Of a stretch of 7,044 nt of DNA, positions 1 through 5,025 are shown piece by piece. Every line of letters begins with the position of its first letter. Positions within the stretch are counted from its first letter, which is position 1. This DNA is from Erythrobacter sp. UBA3075 (lineage in GTDB: Bacteria > Pseudomonadota > Alphaproteobacteria > Sphingomonadales > Sphingomonadaceae), in the NCBI GenBank assembly GCA_002367375.1, contig DFBR01000129.1, forward strand, positions 24,501 through 31,544, written 5' to 3'. The notes under the pieces are model-generated. The model saw only the letters and a list, made by a program, of their open reading frames with translations, was not told the origin of the DNA and made no database searches. Made by a program: the position numbers and the translations under genes.

Positions 1-674
1 GGATCGCCGACATAGAGCGGGTTATTCTTCGAACGACGGCACAGAATTTGCACTGTCCGATCAACTTCCGGTCCGCGCCCGATCAGCGGATCAATCCGCC
101 CATCGAGTGCCTTCTGATTGAGATTGACGCAGAACTGGTCGAGTGCCGAATCCTTCTTCTTCTCCGGCTTCTCGTCGCCGCGCACCTGACCATCGTCCTC
201 GACACCATCGGGTGAGCGGTTTTCGACCTGACGGCCACCCTTACCGATGCCATGGCTGATAAAGCTGACCGCATCGAGACGGCTCATGTCCTGCTGCTGG
301 AGGAAATAAACCGCGTAGGAATCGCGTTCGGAAAATAGCGCGACCAGCACATTGGCGCCGGTGACGGTGTCCTTGCCCGATGACTGGACATGCAGGATGG
401 CGCGCTGGATCACCCGCTGGAACCCGGCGGTGGGCTGCGGATCGGCGTCTTCCTCAGTCTTGAGCGACTGGTATTCCTGATCGAGATACTGGCGGACAAC
501 GCCGGTCAGTTCTTCGGCATCGACACCGCAAGCGGCCATCACTTCGGCCGCATCGCTATCATCGACCAGCGCCAGCAGCAGATGCTCCAGAGTGGCATAT
601 TCATGGCTCCGGTCGATCGCGTGCTGGATCGCGTTGTGGAGCGTCTTTTCGAGGTTCTGTGCGAAACTTGGCAT
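1..674 (-). CDS. clpA: ATP-dependent Clp protease ATP-binding subunit ClpA (N-terminal part)
   Basis: This is the AAA+ unfoldase that feeds substrates to the ClpP peptidase in the cytoplasm. Only the first 224 residues are present; the window edge cuts the gene. The protein opens MPSFAQNLEKTLHNAI and contains HEYATLEHLLLAL, the hallmark of the ClpA N-domain. Two Clp-N repeats cover about residues 2-65 and 80-140. A charged Lys/Glu/Asp linker follows (about 145-178). The first AAA+ module then begins, with LDGRIDPLIGR at about 190-200. The last visible residues (YVGD) come immediately before the expected Walker A loop, so no ATPase residue can be judged. The ATG at 672-674 is preceded on the minus strand by AAGGA (680-684) five bases away, a good ribosome binding site. 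The N-domain normally binds the ClpS adaptor, but no clpS lies immediately upstream. Identification is secure. Confidence 0.95.
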   Translation of the reverse strand, partial: MPSFAQNLEKTLHNAIQHAIDRSHEYATLEHLLLALVDDSDAAEVMAACGVDAEELTGVVRQYLDQEYQSLKTEEDADPQPTAGFQRVIQRAILHVQSSGKDTVTGANVLVALFSERDSYAVYFLQQQDMSRLDAVSFISHGIGKGGRQVENRSPDGVEDDGQVRGDEKPEKKKDSALDQFCVNLNQKALDGRIDPLIGRGPEVDRTVQILCRRSKNNPLYVGD

Positions 675-870
675 CAGGGTCCTTGGGTCTGGCTGTGCGA
701 GCCGGGATTACGCGCCTTGTCGGCGTTTTGAAAATTTGCGCCTGCCGTAGTTAACATGGGCCTAACACCGCTTCTGAATAGGCGCTTAGGCATGACCTGC
801 GCTGTGCGTATTGAAGATATGGTGCGCGGCGGCACCGATTTTAAGGGGTCCGAAGGGCCGTGGCGGCCCA
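675..870. other. clpA leader / intergenic region without a gene
   Basis: These 196 bases separate clpA from the DUF1192 gene, and both are read on the minus strand. I see no convincing coding frame and no tRNA. The region is too short for clpS (about 100 codons), which often precedes clpA in related bacteria. It should hold the clpA promoter and leader, but I found no clear -35/-10 pair. The minus strand has CCCATGTT (751-758), which resembles a heat-shock -10 element, but no matching CTTGAA lies upstream. The only structure of note is the hairpin next to the DUF1192 stop codon, listed separately. Confidence 0.6.
855..869 (-). terminator. Possible weak terminator or 3' hairpin after DUF1192
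   Basis: GGGCCG (855-860) and CGGCCC (864-869) form a perfect 6-bp GC stem with a 3-base loop. On the minus strand it starts one base after the DUF1192 stop codon. No solid T-run follows (TTCGGACCCCTT), so it may be a 3'-end stabilising hairpin or a Rho-assisted stop rather than a true intrinsic terminator. Confidence 0.35.
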
Positions 871-1077
871 TCAATCTGTCTCTCGTGGCTGGAACAGCGC
901 ATCTGCGACCTTGCGATGATCGGCGGCTTTGGCGTGATGCGCCTTAACCCGGGCGATTTCGGCCTCAAGCAATTGGATGCGCGCCATCAATTCGTCTTGC
1001 GAATAACTGTCCAGCGCCTCGCCAGTCAGCAAGCTCGCGGCATCGGACCGCATACGGGGAAGGTCATCGTCTTCCAT
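871..1077 (-). CDS. DUF1192 family small coiled-coil protein
   Basis: A 68-residue acidic protein of unknown function. It opens MEDDDLPRMRSDAASLL, continues with SQDELMARIQLLEAEIARVKA (about residues 26-46, a short amphipathic coiled coil) and ends near KVADALF. This order (acidic DDDLP start, E-L-x-x-R-I-x-x-L-E-A-E-I-x-R helix, ADALF tail) is the DUF1192 pattern I know from alphaproteobacteria, and 60-70 residues is the usual family size. There is no signal peptide, membrane segment or catalytic motif. I chose the ATG at 1075-1077 because the family begins at the DDDLP segment. In-frame ATGs at 1104 and 1128 would add 9 or 17 residues of non-family sequence. The ribosome binding site before 1077 is weak (GAAAGA, purine-rich). 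The gene is divergent from the quinone oxidoreductase. The function is not known. Confidence 0.85.
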   Translation of the reverse strand: MEDDDLPRMRSDAASLLTGEALDSYSQDELMARIQLLEAEIARVKAHHAKAADHRKVADALFQPRETD

Positions 1078-1118
1078 CACACCATCTTTCTTCTCGGGCA
1101 ACATTCCCGCACGCCTGC

Positions 1119-1147
1119 TTGCTGTCAATGGTGCCCGGCACTAGGAA
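1119..1147 (+). promoter_or_regulatory. Candidate promoter and inverted repeat before the quinone oxidoreductase
   Basis: TTGCTG (1119-1124) and TAGGAA (1142-1147) are separated by 17 bases, a weak sigma-70-like pair. The spacer contains the inverted repeat GTGCC-C-GGCAC (1131-1141), which could be a small operator because it sits exactly between the two elements. The region is shared with the divergent DUF1192 gene. Both element matches are only about half of consensus. Confidence 0.25.
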
Positions 1148-1191
1148 TGTGAAAAGGGTGGGGTGGATACAGTGGGGAAACAGGCACAATC

Positions 1192-2217
1192 ATGACCAGC
1201 GCAATGTCAGCGACGCAGGTTCCGGAGCAGATGACGGTCGCACAAATCAGTGCGCCGGGTGGACCCGAAGCGCTGCAAACCGACACGCGCGGCGTGCCGC
1301 AGCCGGGCCCCGGCGAGATTTTGATCAAAGTGAGCCATGCGGGCGTCAACCGCCCTGACTGCCTGCAACGACGCGGCGTTTATCCGCCGCCGCCGGGGGC
1401 GTCTGACGTGCCGGGTCTCGAAGTTTCTGGTGAAGTGGTGATGCTGGGTGATGGCGTCGATCCGGGCGAGCTGGGCAAGCGCATCTGCGCCTTGGTCGCG
1501 GGCGGGGGCTATGCCCAATATTGCATCGCGCGGCCCGAACACTGCCTGCCGGTGCCTGATGGCTTCGACATGGCCGAAGCGGCTGCTCTGCCGGAGACGC
1601 TGTTCACAGTGTGGCACAATGTCTTCCAGCGTGGCTACGCGCGCGACGGAGAAGTGCTGCTGGTGCATGGCGGCACCTCGGGCATCGGGACGACAGCGAT
1701 TAAGCTGGCGAAGCTGTTCAGCCTTGACGTCATCGTCACCTGCGGATCGGACGATAAATGCGCCGCTGCTCAGCGGACGGGCGCCGATCATGCGATCAAT
1801 TACAAGACAGAGGACTTTGCAGCGTGCGTGCTGGACATCACAAAGGGGCGCGGCTGCGACCTGATCCTCGACATGGTGGCGGGGGAGTACACGCAGCGCA
1901 ATCTGGATTGCCTGGCTGAGGATGGCCGGTTGGTGGTGATCGCAGTGCAGGGCGGTATGCAGTCGGACATCAACATGATGAAGCTGATGGTGAAGCGCCA
2001 CACCATGACCGGCTCCACCATGCGCGCGCGCAGCAATGTCTTCAAAGGACTGGTCGCGGATGAAATTTTCCGCGAAGTCTGGCCGCTGGTCGAACAAGGT
2101 GATCTGCGCCCGCAAATGGACCGCATTTTTCCACTCGCCGAGGCAGCACAGGCTCATGCGCGAATGGAAGCAGGCGAGCATATCGGCAAGATCGTGCTGG
2201 CCGTGACGCACGGCTGA
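1192..2217 (+). CDS. NAD(P)H quinone oxidoreductase, PIG3-type (MDR superfamily)
   Basis: A 341-residue zinc-independent member of the medium-chain dehydrogenase/reductase superfamily. It is predicted to be a cytoplasmic NADPH-dependent quinone reductase. The N-terminal GroES-like domain (about 15-135) carries PGPGEILIKV, GVNRPDCLQRRG and YPPPPGAS, followed by VPGLEVSGEVV. The Rossmann domain carries VHGGTSGIGTTAIKLAK (158-174), the dinucleotide-binding loop. GRLVVIAVQGG (245-255) and TGSTMRARS (273-281) are signatures of the p53-inducible-gene-3 type (TIGR02824-like) rather than of Qor or zeta-crystallin. There is no structural-zinc cysteine cluster. The ATG at 1192 gives a normal family N-terminus, but its ribosome binding site (CAGG, about 7 bases away) is poor. 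ATGs at 1204 and 1231 are alternatives, and 1231 has GGAG only 3 bases upstream. Physiological substrate and inducer are unknown. Family assignment is secure. Confidence 0.94.
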   Translation: MTSAMSATQVPEQMTVAQISAPGGPEALQTDTRGVPQPGPGEILIKVSHAGVNRPDCLQRRGVYPPPPGASDVPGLEVSGEVVMLGDGVDPGELGKRICALVAGGGYAQYCIARPEHCLPVPDGFDMAEAAALPETLFTVWHNVFQRGYARDGEVLLVHGGTSGIGTTAIKLAKLFSLDVIVTCGSDDKCAAAQRTGADHAINYKTEDFAACVLDITKGRGCDLILDMVAGEYTQRNLDCLAEDGRLVVIAVQGGMQSDINMMKLMVKRHTMTGSTMRARSNVFKGLVADEIFREVWPLVEQGDLRPQMDRIFPLAEAAQAHARMEAGEHIGKIVLAVTHG

Positions 2218-2221
2218 AACG

Positions 2222-2252
2222 GCACTTGTCATTTCCCTTCCGGCACAAGTGC
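2222..2252 (+). repeat. Inverted repeat after the quinone oxidoreductase
   Basis: GCACTTGT (2222-2229) and ACAAGTGC (2245-2252) form a perfect 8-bp inverted repeat with a 15-base loop. It starts five bases after the oxidoreductase stop codon. No T-run follows, so it is not an intrinsic terminator. It abuts a candidate -35 element (2253-2258) for trcR and could be an operator or a 3'-end stabilising hairpin. Confidence 0.5.
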
Positions 2253-2281
2253 TTGCCCATCGGCGGCAAAGCGACTACATC
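2253..2281 (+). promoter_or_regulatory. Candidate trcR promoter
   Basis: TTGCCC (2253-2258, four of six to consensus) is followed after 17 bases by TACATC (2276-2281, three of six). If used, transcription would start near 2288 and the leader would contain the terminator-like hairpin at 2294-2324. The match is weak. Read-through from the upstream gene is the alternative source of trcR mRNA. Confidence 0.25.
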
Positions 2282-2293
2282 CTGACCACGCAA

Positions 2294-2324
2294 GGCCGTC
2301 CCGCGAGGGGCGGCCCTTTTATTT
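2294..2324 (+). terminator. Rho-independent terminator-like hairpin in the trcR leader
   Basis: GGCCGTCCC (2294-2302) pairs with GGGGCGGCC (2307-2315) as a 9-bp stem with one G-U pair. It is capped by the tetraloop GCGA and followed by CTTTTATTT (2316-2324). This is a convincing intrinsic terminator for the oxidoreductase transcript. It ends only two bases before the trcR ribosome binding site (GGAG, 2326-2329), so any transcript reaching trcR from upstream must pass through it. An attenuator role is possible. Confidence 0.8.
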
Positions 2325-2337
2325 CGGAGACATATTC

Positions 2338-3096
2338 GTGGCCGACCAGCCCAAACCCCTCATGCCCCACGCCACCGCCAGCTGGCTGGTGGACAACACC
2401 GCATTGAGCTTCACCCAGATCGCCGAGTTTTGCGGTCTGCACATTCTTGAAGTTCAGGCGATGGCCGATGATCTTGCCAGTTCCAAATACACCGGCCGCG
2501 ATCCGGTCCATTCGGGCGAGCTGACACATCAGGAAATTGAGCGCGGACAGGCCGATTCTGAATATGCGCTGGTGATGCAGAAGGCTCCGGTCGATGTCAG
2601 CCGCACCAAGGGCCCGCGTTACACGCCGGTCAGCAAGCGGCAGGACAAGCCTGACGGCATCGCGTGGATCCTGCGCAACCACCCGGAAATCTCCGACGCG
2701 CAAATCGGCCGCTTAATCGGCACGACGCGCAACACGATCAATGCGATCCGTGAGCGGAGCCACTGGAACATCCAGAACATTCAGCCCAAAGACCCGGTAA
2801 CGCTGGGCCTGTGTTCGCAGCGTGAGCTTGATATTGCAGTCGAAAAAGCTGCCAAGCGGGCCGCAGCGGCTGCTCCGGCAGAAGAAGCGCCCACGGAAGA
2901 AATCGAAGTGCCCGCAGCACCGGTCGATCCGCGCGGCGACAAGGAAAAGCTGATCGCTGAACTCCGCCAGGAGCGTGAGGAAGCGGCCAAGGCGGCGGTC
3001 GAAGCTGCTCAGGAAGCCGAGGCTGAAGCGTGGCTGGAAGCTAAACGCGAATCCGAAGCCAATCCCGCTCCCGAGCCGGGACCCGAAGACCTTTAA
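2338..3096 (+). CDS. trcR: Cell-cycle transcriptional regulator TrcR (DUF1013 family)
   Basis: A 252-residue protein of the alphaproteobacterial DUF1013 family. In Caulobacter the family member TrcR travels with RNA polymerase and tunes cell-cycle promoters (established for that species; inferred here). It opens ADQPKPLMPHATASWLVDNT, then LSFTQIAEFCGLHILEVQAMA (about 23-43), a helix-turn-helix-like segment. The family core GRDPVHSGELTHQEIERG (53-70) follows. A second helix-turn-helix lies at about 107-140 (HPEISDAQIGRLIGTTRNTI). The tail from about 168 is rich in Ala and Glu, with a coiled-coil stretch at about 200-242 and a proline-rich end. This tail is likely flexible and lineage-specific. 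The GTG at 2338 is supported by GGAG (2326-2329), 8 bases upstream, and by the family N-terminus. The next in-frame ATG (2362) would remove conserved residues. It is convergent with the bactofilin operon. No key segment is missing. Confidence 0.93.
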   Translation: MADQPKPLMPHATASWLVDNTALSFTQIAEFCGLHILEVQAMADDLASSKYTGRDPVHSGELTHQEIERGQADSEYALVMQKAPVDVSRTKGPRYTPVSKRQDKPDGIAWILRNHPEISDAQIGRLIGTTRNTINAIRERSHWNIQNIQPKDPVTLGLCSQRELDIAVEKAAKRAAAAAPAEEAPTEEIEVPAAPVDPRGDKEKLIAELRQEREEAAKAAVEAAQEAEAEAWLEAKRESEANPAPEPGPEDL

Positions 3097-3115
3097 GCGG
3101 GCCTAAGACACACAC

Positions 3116-3150
3116 AAAAGGGCGGCCCTATGCAGGCCGCCCTTTTTGTT
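3116..3150. terminator. Bidirectional intrinsic terminator between trcR and the bactofilin gene
   Basis: AAAAGGGCGGCC (3116-3127) pairs perfectly with GGCCGCCCTTTT (3135-3146), giving a 12-bp stem with a 7-base loop. On the plus strand TTTTTGTTTT follows the GC stem and ends trcR. Read on the minus strand the A-run becomes a T-run, so the same hairpin can also end the bactofilin operon. Its symmetry and position between convergent genes make this one of the clearest signals in the window. Confidence 0.92.
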
Positions 3151-3187
3151 TTCTCTGGTATTTTGTCAGGCGTTCGGTCGCCCAAAC

Positions 3188-3649
3188 CTACCTGGCGAGC
3201 GACATCGTCGGCTCTGCGCTGCCTTTGGCCTCTGTGACCGGCTGGCTGGCAGCCTTGGTCTTTGCACCAAGTGGGGCAAAACGCCCGTCGACATTGGCGC
3301 CCTGCTCTATAGTCAGCGTTTCATAGCTGACGTCGCCATCAATCCGCGCACTTTTCAAAACGACGAGATCGCGGGCTTCGATCGTGCCGCTCACTTCGCC
3401 TGAAAGGCGCGCACTCTCGGCCTTGATCTGACCTTCTATGCGGCTGGCTTCGCCCTGCACCAGAGAGGCGCAGCTAATGTCGCCGATGACTTTGCCATCG
3501 ACATGTAGATCGACTGTGGCCTCAATGTCACCGCGGATGGTCACGTCGGTACCAATCACCGAGAAGGTGCTGCTGCCATTAGCCATTGGACGCGTCGGCA
3601 TTCTGGCCGGAGTCGGGCGCGAACTCTGCGCGGGCTTCTTCGAGAACAT
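3188..3649 (-). CDS. bacA: Bactofilin (polymer-forming cytoskeletal protein)
   Basis: A 153-residue bactofilin, a protein that polymerises without nucleotide into membrane-associated filaments and helps position cell-wall enzymes. The N-terminal tail (about 1-27, MFSKKPAQSSRPTPARMP) is short, basic and proline-rich, as in other bactofilins. The core (about 28-128) is a right-handed beta-helix with recurrent short turns such as IRGDIEA, VDGKVIGDIS, IEGQIKAES, LSGEVSGTIEA and IDGDVSYETLTI. The C-terminal tail (about 130-153) is disordered. The ATG at 3647-3649 is preferred because MFSKK starts are typical of the family and GGAG lies about 11 bases upstream. It lies inside the M23 peptidase gene: the two frames overlap by 71 bases, which suggests translational coupling. 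ATGs at 3601 and 3586 lack a binding site and would lose the tail. The symbol bacA here means bactofilin A, not the undecaprenyl-pyrophosphatase of the same name. Confidence 0.94.
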   Translation of the reverse strand: MFSKKPAQSSRPTPARMPTRPMANGSSTFSVIGTDVTIRGDIEATVDLHVDGKVIGDISCASLVQGEASRIEGQIKAESARLSGEVSGTIEARDLVVLKSARIDGDVSYETLTIEQGANVDGRFAPLGAKTKAASQPVTEAKGSAEPTMSLAR

Positions 3650-4772
3650 GGGGGGCTGTCTCCAGGAATGGCCGCGGGTTTACCGGGCGGCCATCGATAC
3701 GCACTTCAAAATGCAGATGCGGGCCGGTCGAGCGGCCTGTGTTGCCGATCCCGCCGATCACTTCACCAGCGGCGATCTCCGTGCCGACCTGCGTGTTGAA
3801 CCGCGACATGTGGGCATAGCGGGTGACCATGCCCGAACCGTGGCTGATCTCGACGACATTGCCATAGCCCGACTGAACGCCAACGAAGCTGACTGTGCCA
3901 GCAGCCGCAGCGTGGATCGGCGCGCCATGCGGGGCGCGGAAATCAAGGCCATTGTGCATTGCTGCGCCACCGGAAAACGGATCGCGGCGATAGCCGAAAC
4001 CCGACGAGATTGAGTTGATGTCGGCCGGCATGACCTGCGGAATGACTTCCAGTCCGCGCTCCAGCGCGCTCATTCGAGCAAGGCTGAGCCCGAGGCGTTC
4101 AAAGCGGGGATCAAGCGATCCGTCGGCTTCGGAAAACAGCGCGTTGAATGGACCACCCATCGCGGTTTCATCATCGCTGATGACAACGCTGGGGTCGAGG
4201 CCCAGCGTCCGGATCGCTTCTTCGGCGCGGTCTGCACGGCGGTCAGCATAACGCGTCATACGCTCAACATAGGCGAGTTGTCGCGCTTCGATCAGGGCGA
4301 GACCTTCCGCTTCGGGAAAGACTTCGCGGATCATGCTAATCAATTCTGCGCTTTCGGCGGAGGAGTCAGTTACCGTATCACTTGCGTCGCCGGTTACGTC
4401 ATCGGGCAGCAATTCGGCGAAGCCTTCGAGCAGTTCCTGACGCGCTTCGAGATCGGCAACTGTTTCGGCAATGTCGTCAGAATAAGCGGTGAAGCGTTCT
4501 TCAGACGATGCGATATGCGCTTCACGCTGCTGCAGCGATGCGCGCTCCGAACTGGCGCGGTACTGGCTGAAGGCGGCTCCGCCCACTGAACCGGCCCAGC
4601 CCAGAACAGCGACGAGCGCAAGGCCGGCGGCGACCATCTGCACCCGCGAAGTAATGGTGATAAATCGGACCTGACCCTGCGAGCGCATGAAAAACTCACG
4701 CTCCGGAAACCAGGCCCGTAGGCGATCCAAGAAACCGCCCGCGGTTGAATGTTGCAAAACGAACCCGTCCAT
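3579..4772 (-). CDS. lmdC: Membrane-anchored M23 (LytM) peptidoglycan endopeptidase, LmdC-like
   Basis: A 397-residue type II membrane protein predicted to cut peptide cross-links in the periplasm. Residues 1-45 are cytoplasmic and include FPEREFFMRSQGQVRFITI. One transmembrane helix covers about 46-68, and a coiled coil about 72-122. An acidic linker (124-142) and a second helical region (143-190) follow. The LytM domain covers about 255-370. All zinc and catalytic positions expected for M23 are present: His273 and Asp277 (HNGLD), His321 (YAHMS), and His352 and His354 (HLHFE). It should therefore be active, not degenerate like EnvC/NlpD. The partner bactofilin follows with a 71-base overlap. 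In Hyphomonas an M23 enzyme of this type (LmdC) binds bactofilin through its cytoplasmic N-terminus, so the symbol is by analogy. The ATG at 4772 has only a purine-rich AAAGAAG directly upstream; starting at Met29 would lose the conserved cytoplasmic segment. Confidence 0.93.
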   Translation of the reverse strand: MDGFVLQHSTAGGFLDRLRAWFPEREFFMRSQGQVRFITITSRVQMVAAGLALVAVLGWAGSVGGAAFSQYRASSERASLQQREAHIASSEERFTAYSDDIAETVADLEARQELLEGFAELLPDDVTGDASDTVTDSSAESAELISMIREVFPEAEGLALIEARQLAYVERMTRYADRRADRAEEAIRTLGLDPSVVISDDETAMGGPFNALFSEADGSLDPRFERLGLSLARMSALERGLEVIPQVMPADINSISSGFGYRRDPFSGGAAMHNGLDFRAPHGAPIHAAAAGTVSFVGVQSGYGNVVEISHGSGMVTRYAHMSRFNTQVGTEIAAGEVIGGIGNTGRSTGPHLHFEVRIDGRPVNPRPFLETAPHVLEEARAEFAPDSGQNADASNG

Positions 4773-4820
4773 CTTCTTTATGTTTGTAACCGTTGCCTTA
4801 CCCGAGACGGCGCTGAGGTC

Positions 4821-5025
4821 GAGTCATTTGCGTTAACACTTGGGTCGAATCGAACGTGCGATGCGATGAATCGATGAGTCTTGTAAAATTTCCTCATATT
4901 CCACGGGAACCAAACCCCATATTGGCGATTCGCGACACGCCAGGAATCCCCGCTGACAGGCCCGTTGAGCAATGGTAAGGCGCGCCCATGAATGACATGA
5001 GCTCCGCTTCCGACAATCCCGAATC
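4821..5025. promoter_or_regulatory. Cluster of seven GANTC (CcrM-type) methylation sites in a divergent promoter region
   Basis: GANTC occurs at 4821 (GAGTC), 4847 (GAATC), 4868 (GAATC), 4876 (GAGTC), 4927 (GATTC), 4944 (GAATC) and 5021 (GAATC, inside proA). The first six lie in the 215-bp gap between the M23/bactofilin operon and proA. The pair at 4868 and 4876 is separated by only three bases. I count nine other sites in the rest of the window, so the local density is about 25-fold higher. In alphaproteobacteria CcrM methylates this sequence and GcrA reads methylated sites near promoters. That this genome encodes both is inference. Confidence 0.7.
4884..4889 (+). promoter_or_regulatory. Candidate -10 element for proA
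   Basis: TAAAAT matches the sigma-70 -10 consensus at five of six positions and lies about 100 bases before the proA start. No good -35 element stands 16-18 bases upstream. The two close GANTC sites (4868 and 4876) occupy the spacer and the -35 edge, an arrangement reminiscent of GcrA-dependent promoters, which often lack a strong -35. Confidence 0.3.

Noticed and set aside
751..777. Heat-shock (sigma-32) promoter for clpA on the minus strand
   Set aside because: CCCATGTT resembles the -10 element, but no CTTGAA-like element is found at the required distance upstream.
811..1152. A 113-codon plus-strand frame opposite DUF1192
   Set aside because: The minus-strand DUF1192 pattern is recognisable. 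The plus frame has no binding site or family resemblance.
1207..2232. A 341-codon open frame on the minus strand, opposite the quinone oxidoreductase
   Set aside because: It is in codon-aligned antisense register with a clearly recognised gene in GC-rich DNA, where such open shadows are common. The translation is rich in His, Arg and Gln and shows no known domain.
3438..4589. Plus-strand open frames opposite the M23 peptidase and bactofilin (3438-4013, 4015-4251, 4278-4589)
   Set aside because: The minus-strand proteins are unambiguous, with all catalytic residues. The plus-strand translations have no recognisable family and no ribosome binding sites.
750..4837. CtrA binding sites at GTTAAC (750-755 and 4832-4837)
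   Set aside because: Both contain a TTAAC half site, but neither matches TTAA-N7-TTAA or TTAACCAT, so there is no support beyond a short AT-rich hexamer.
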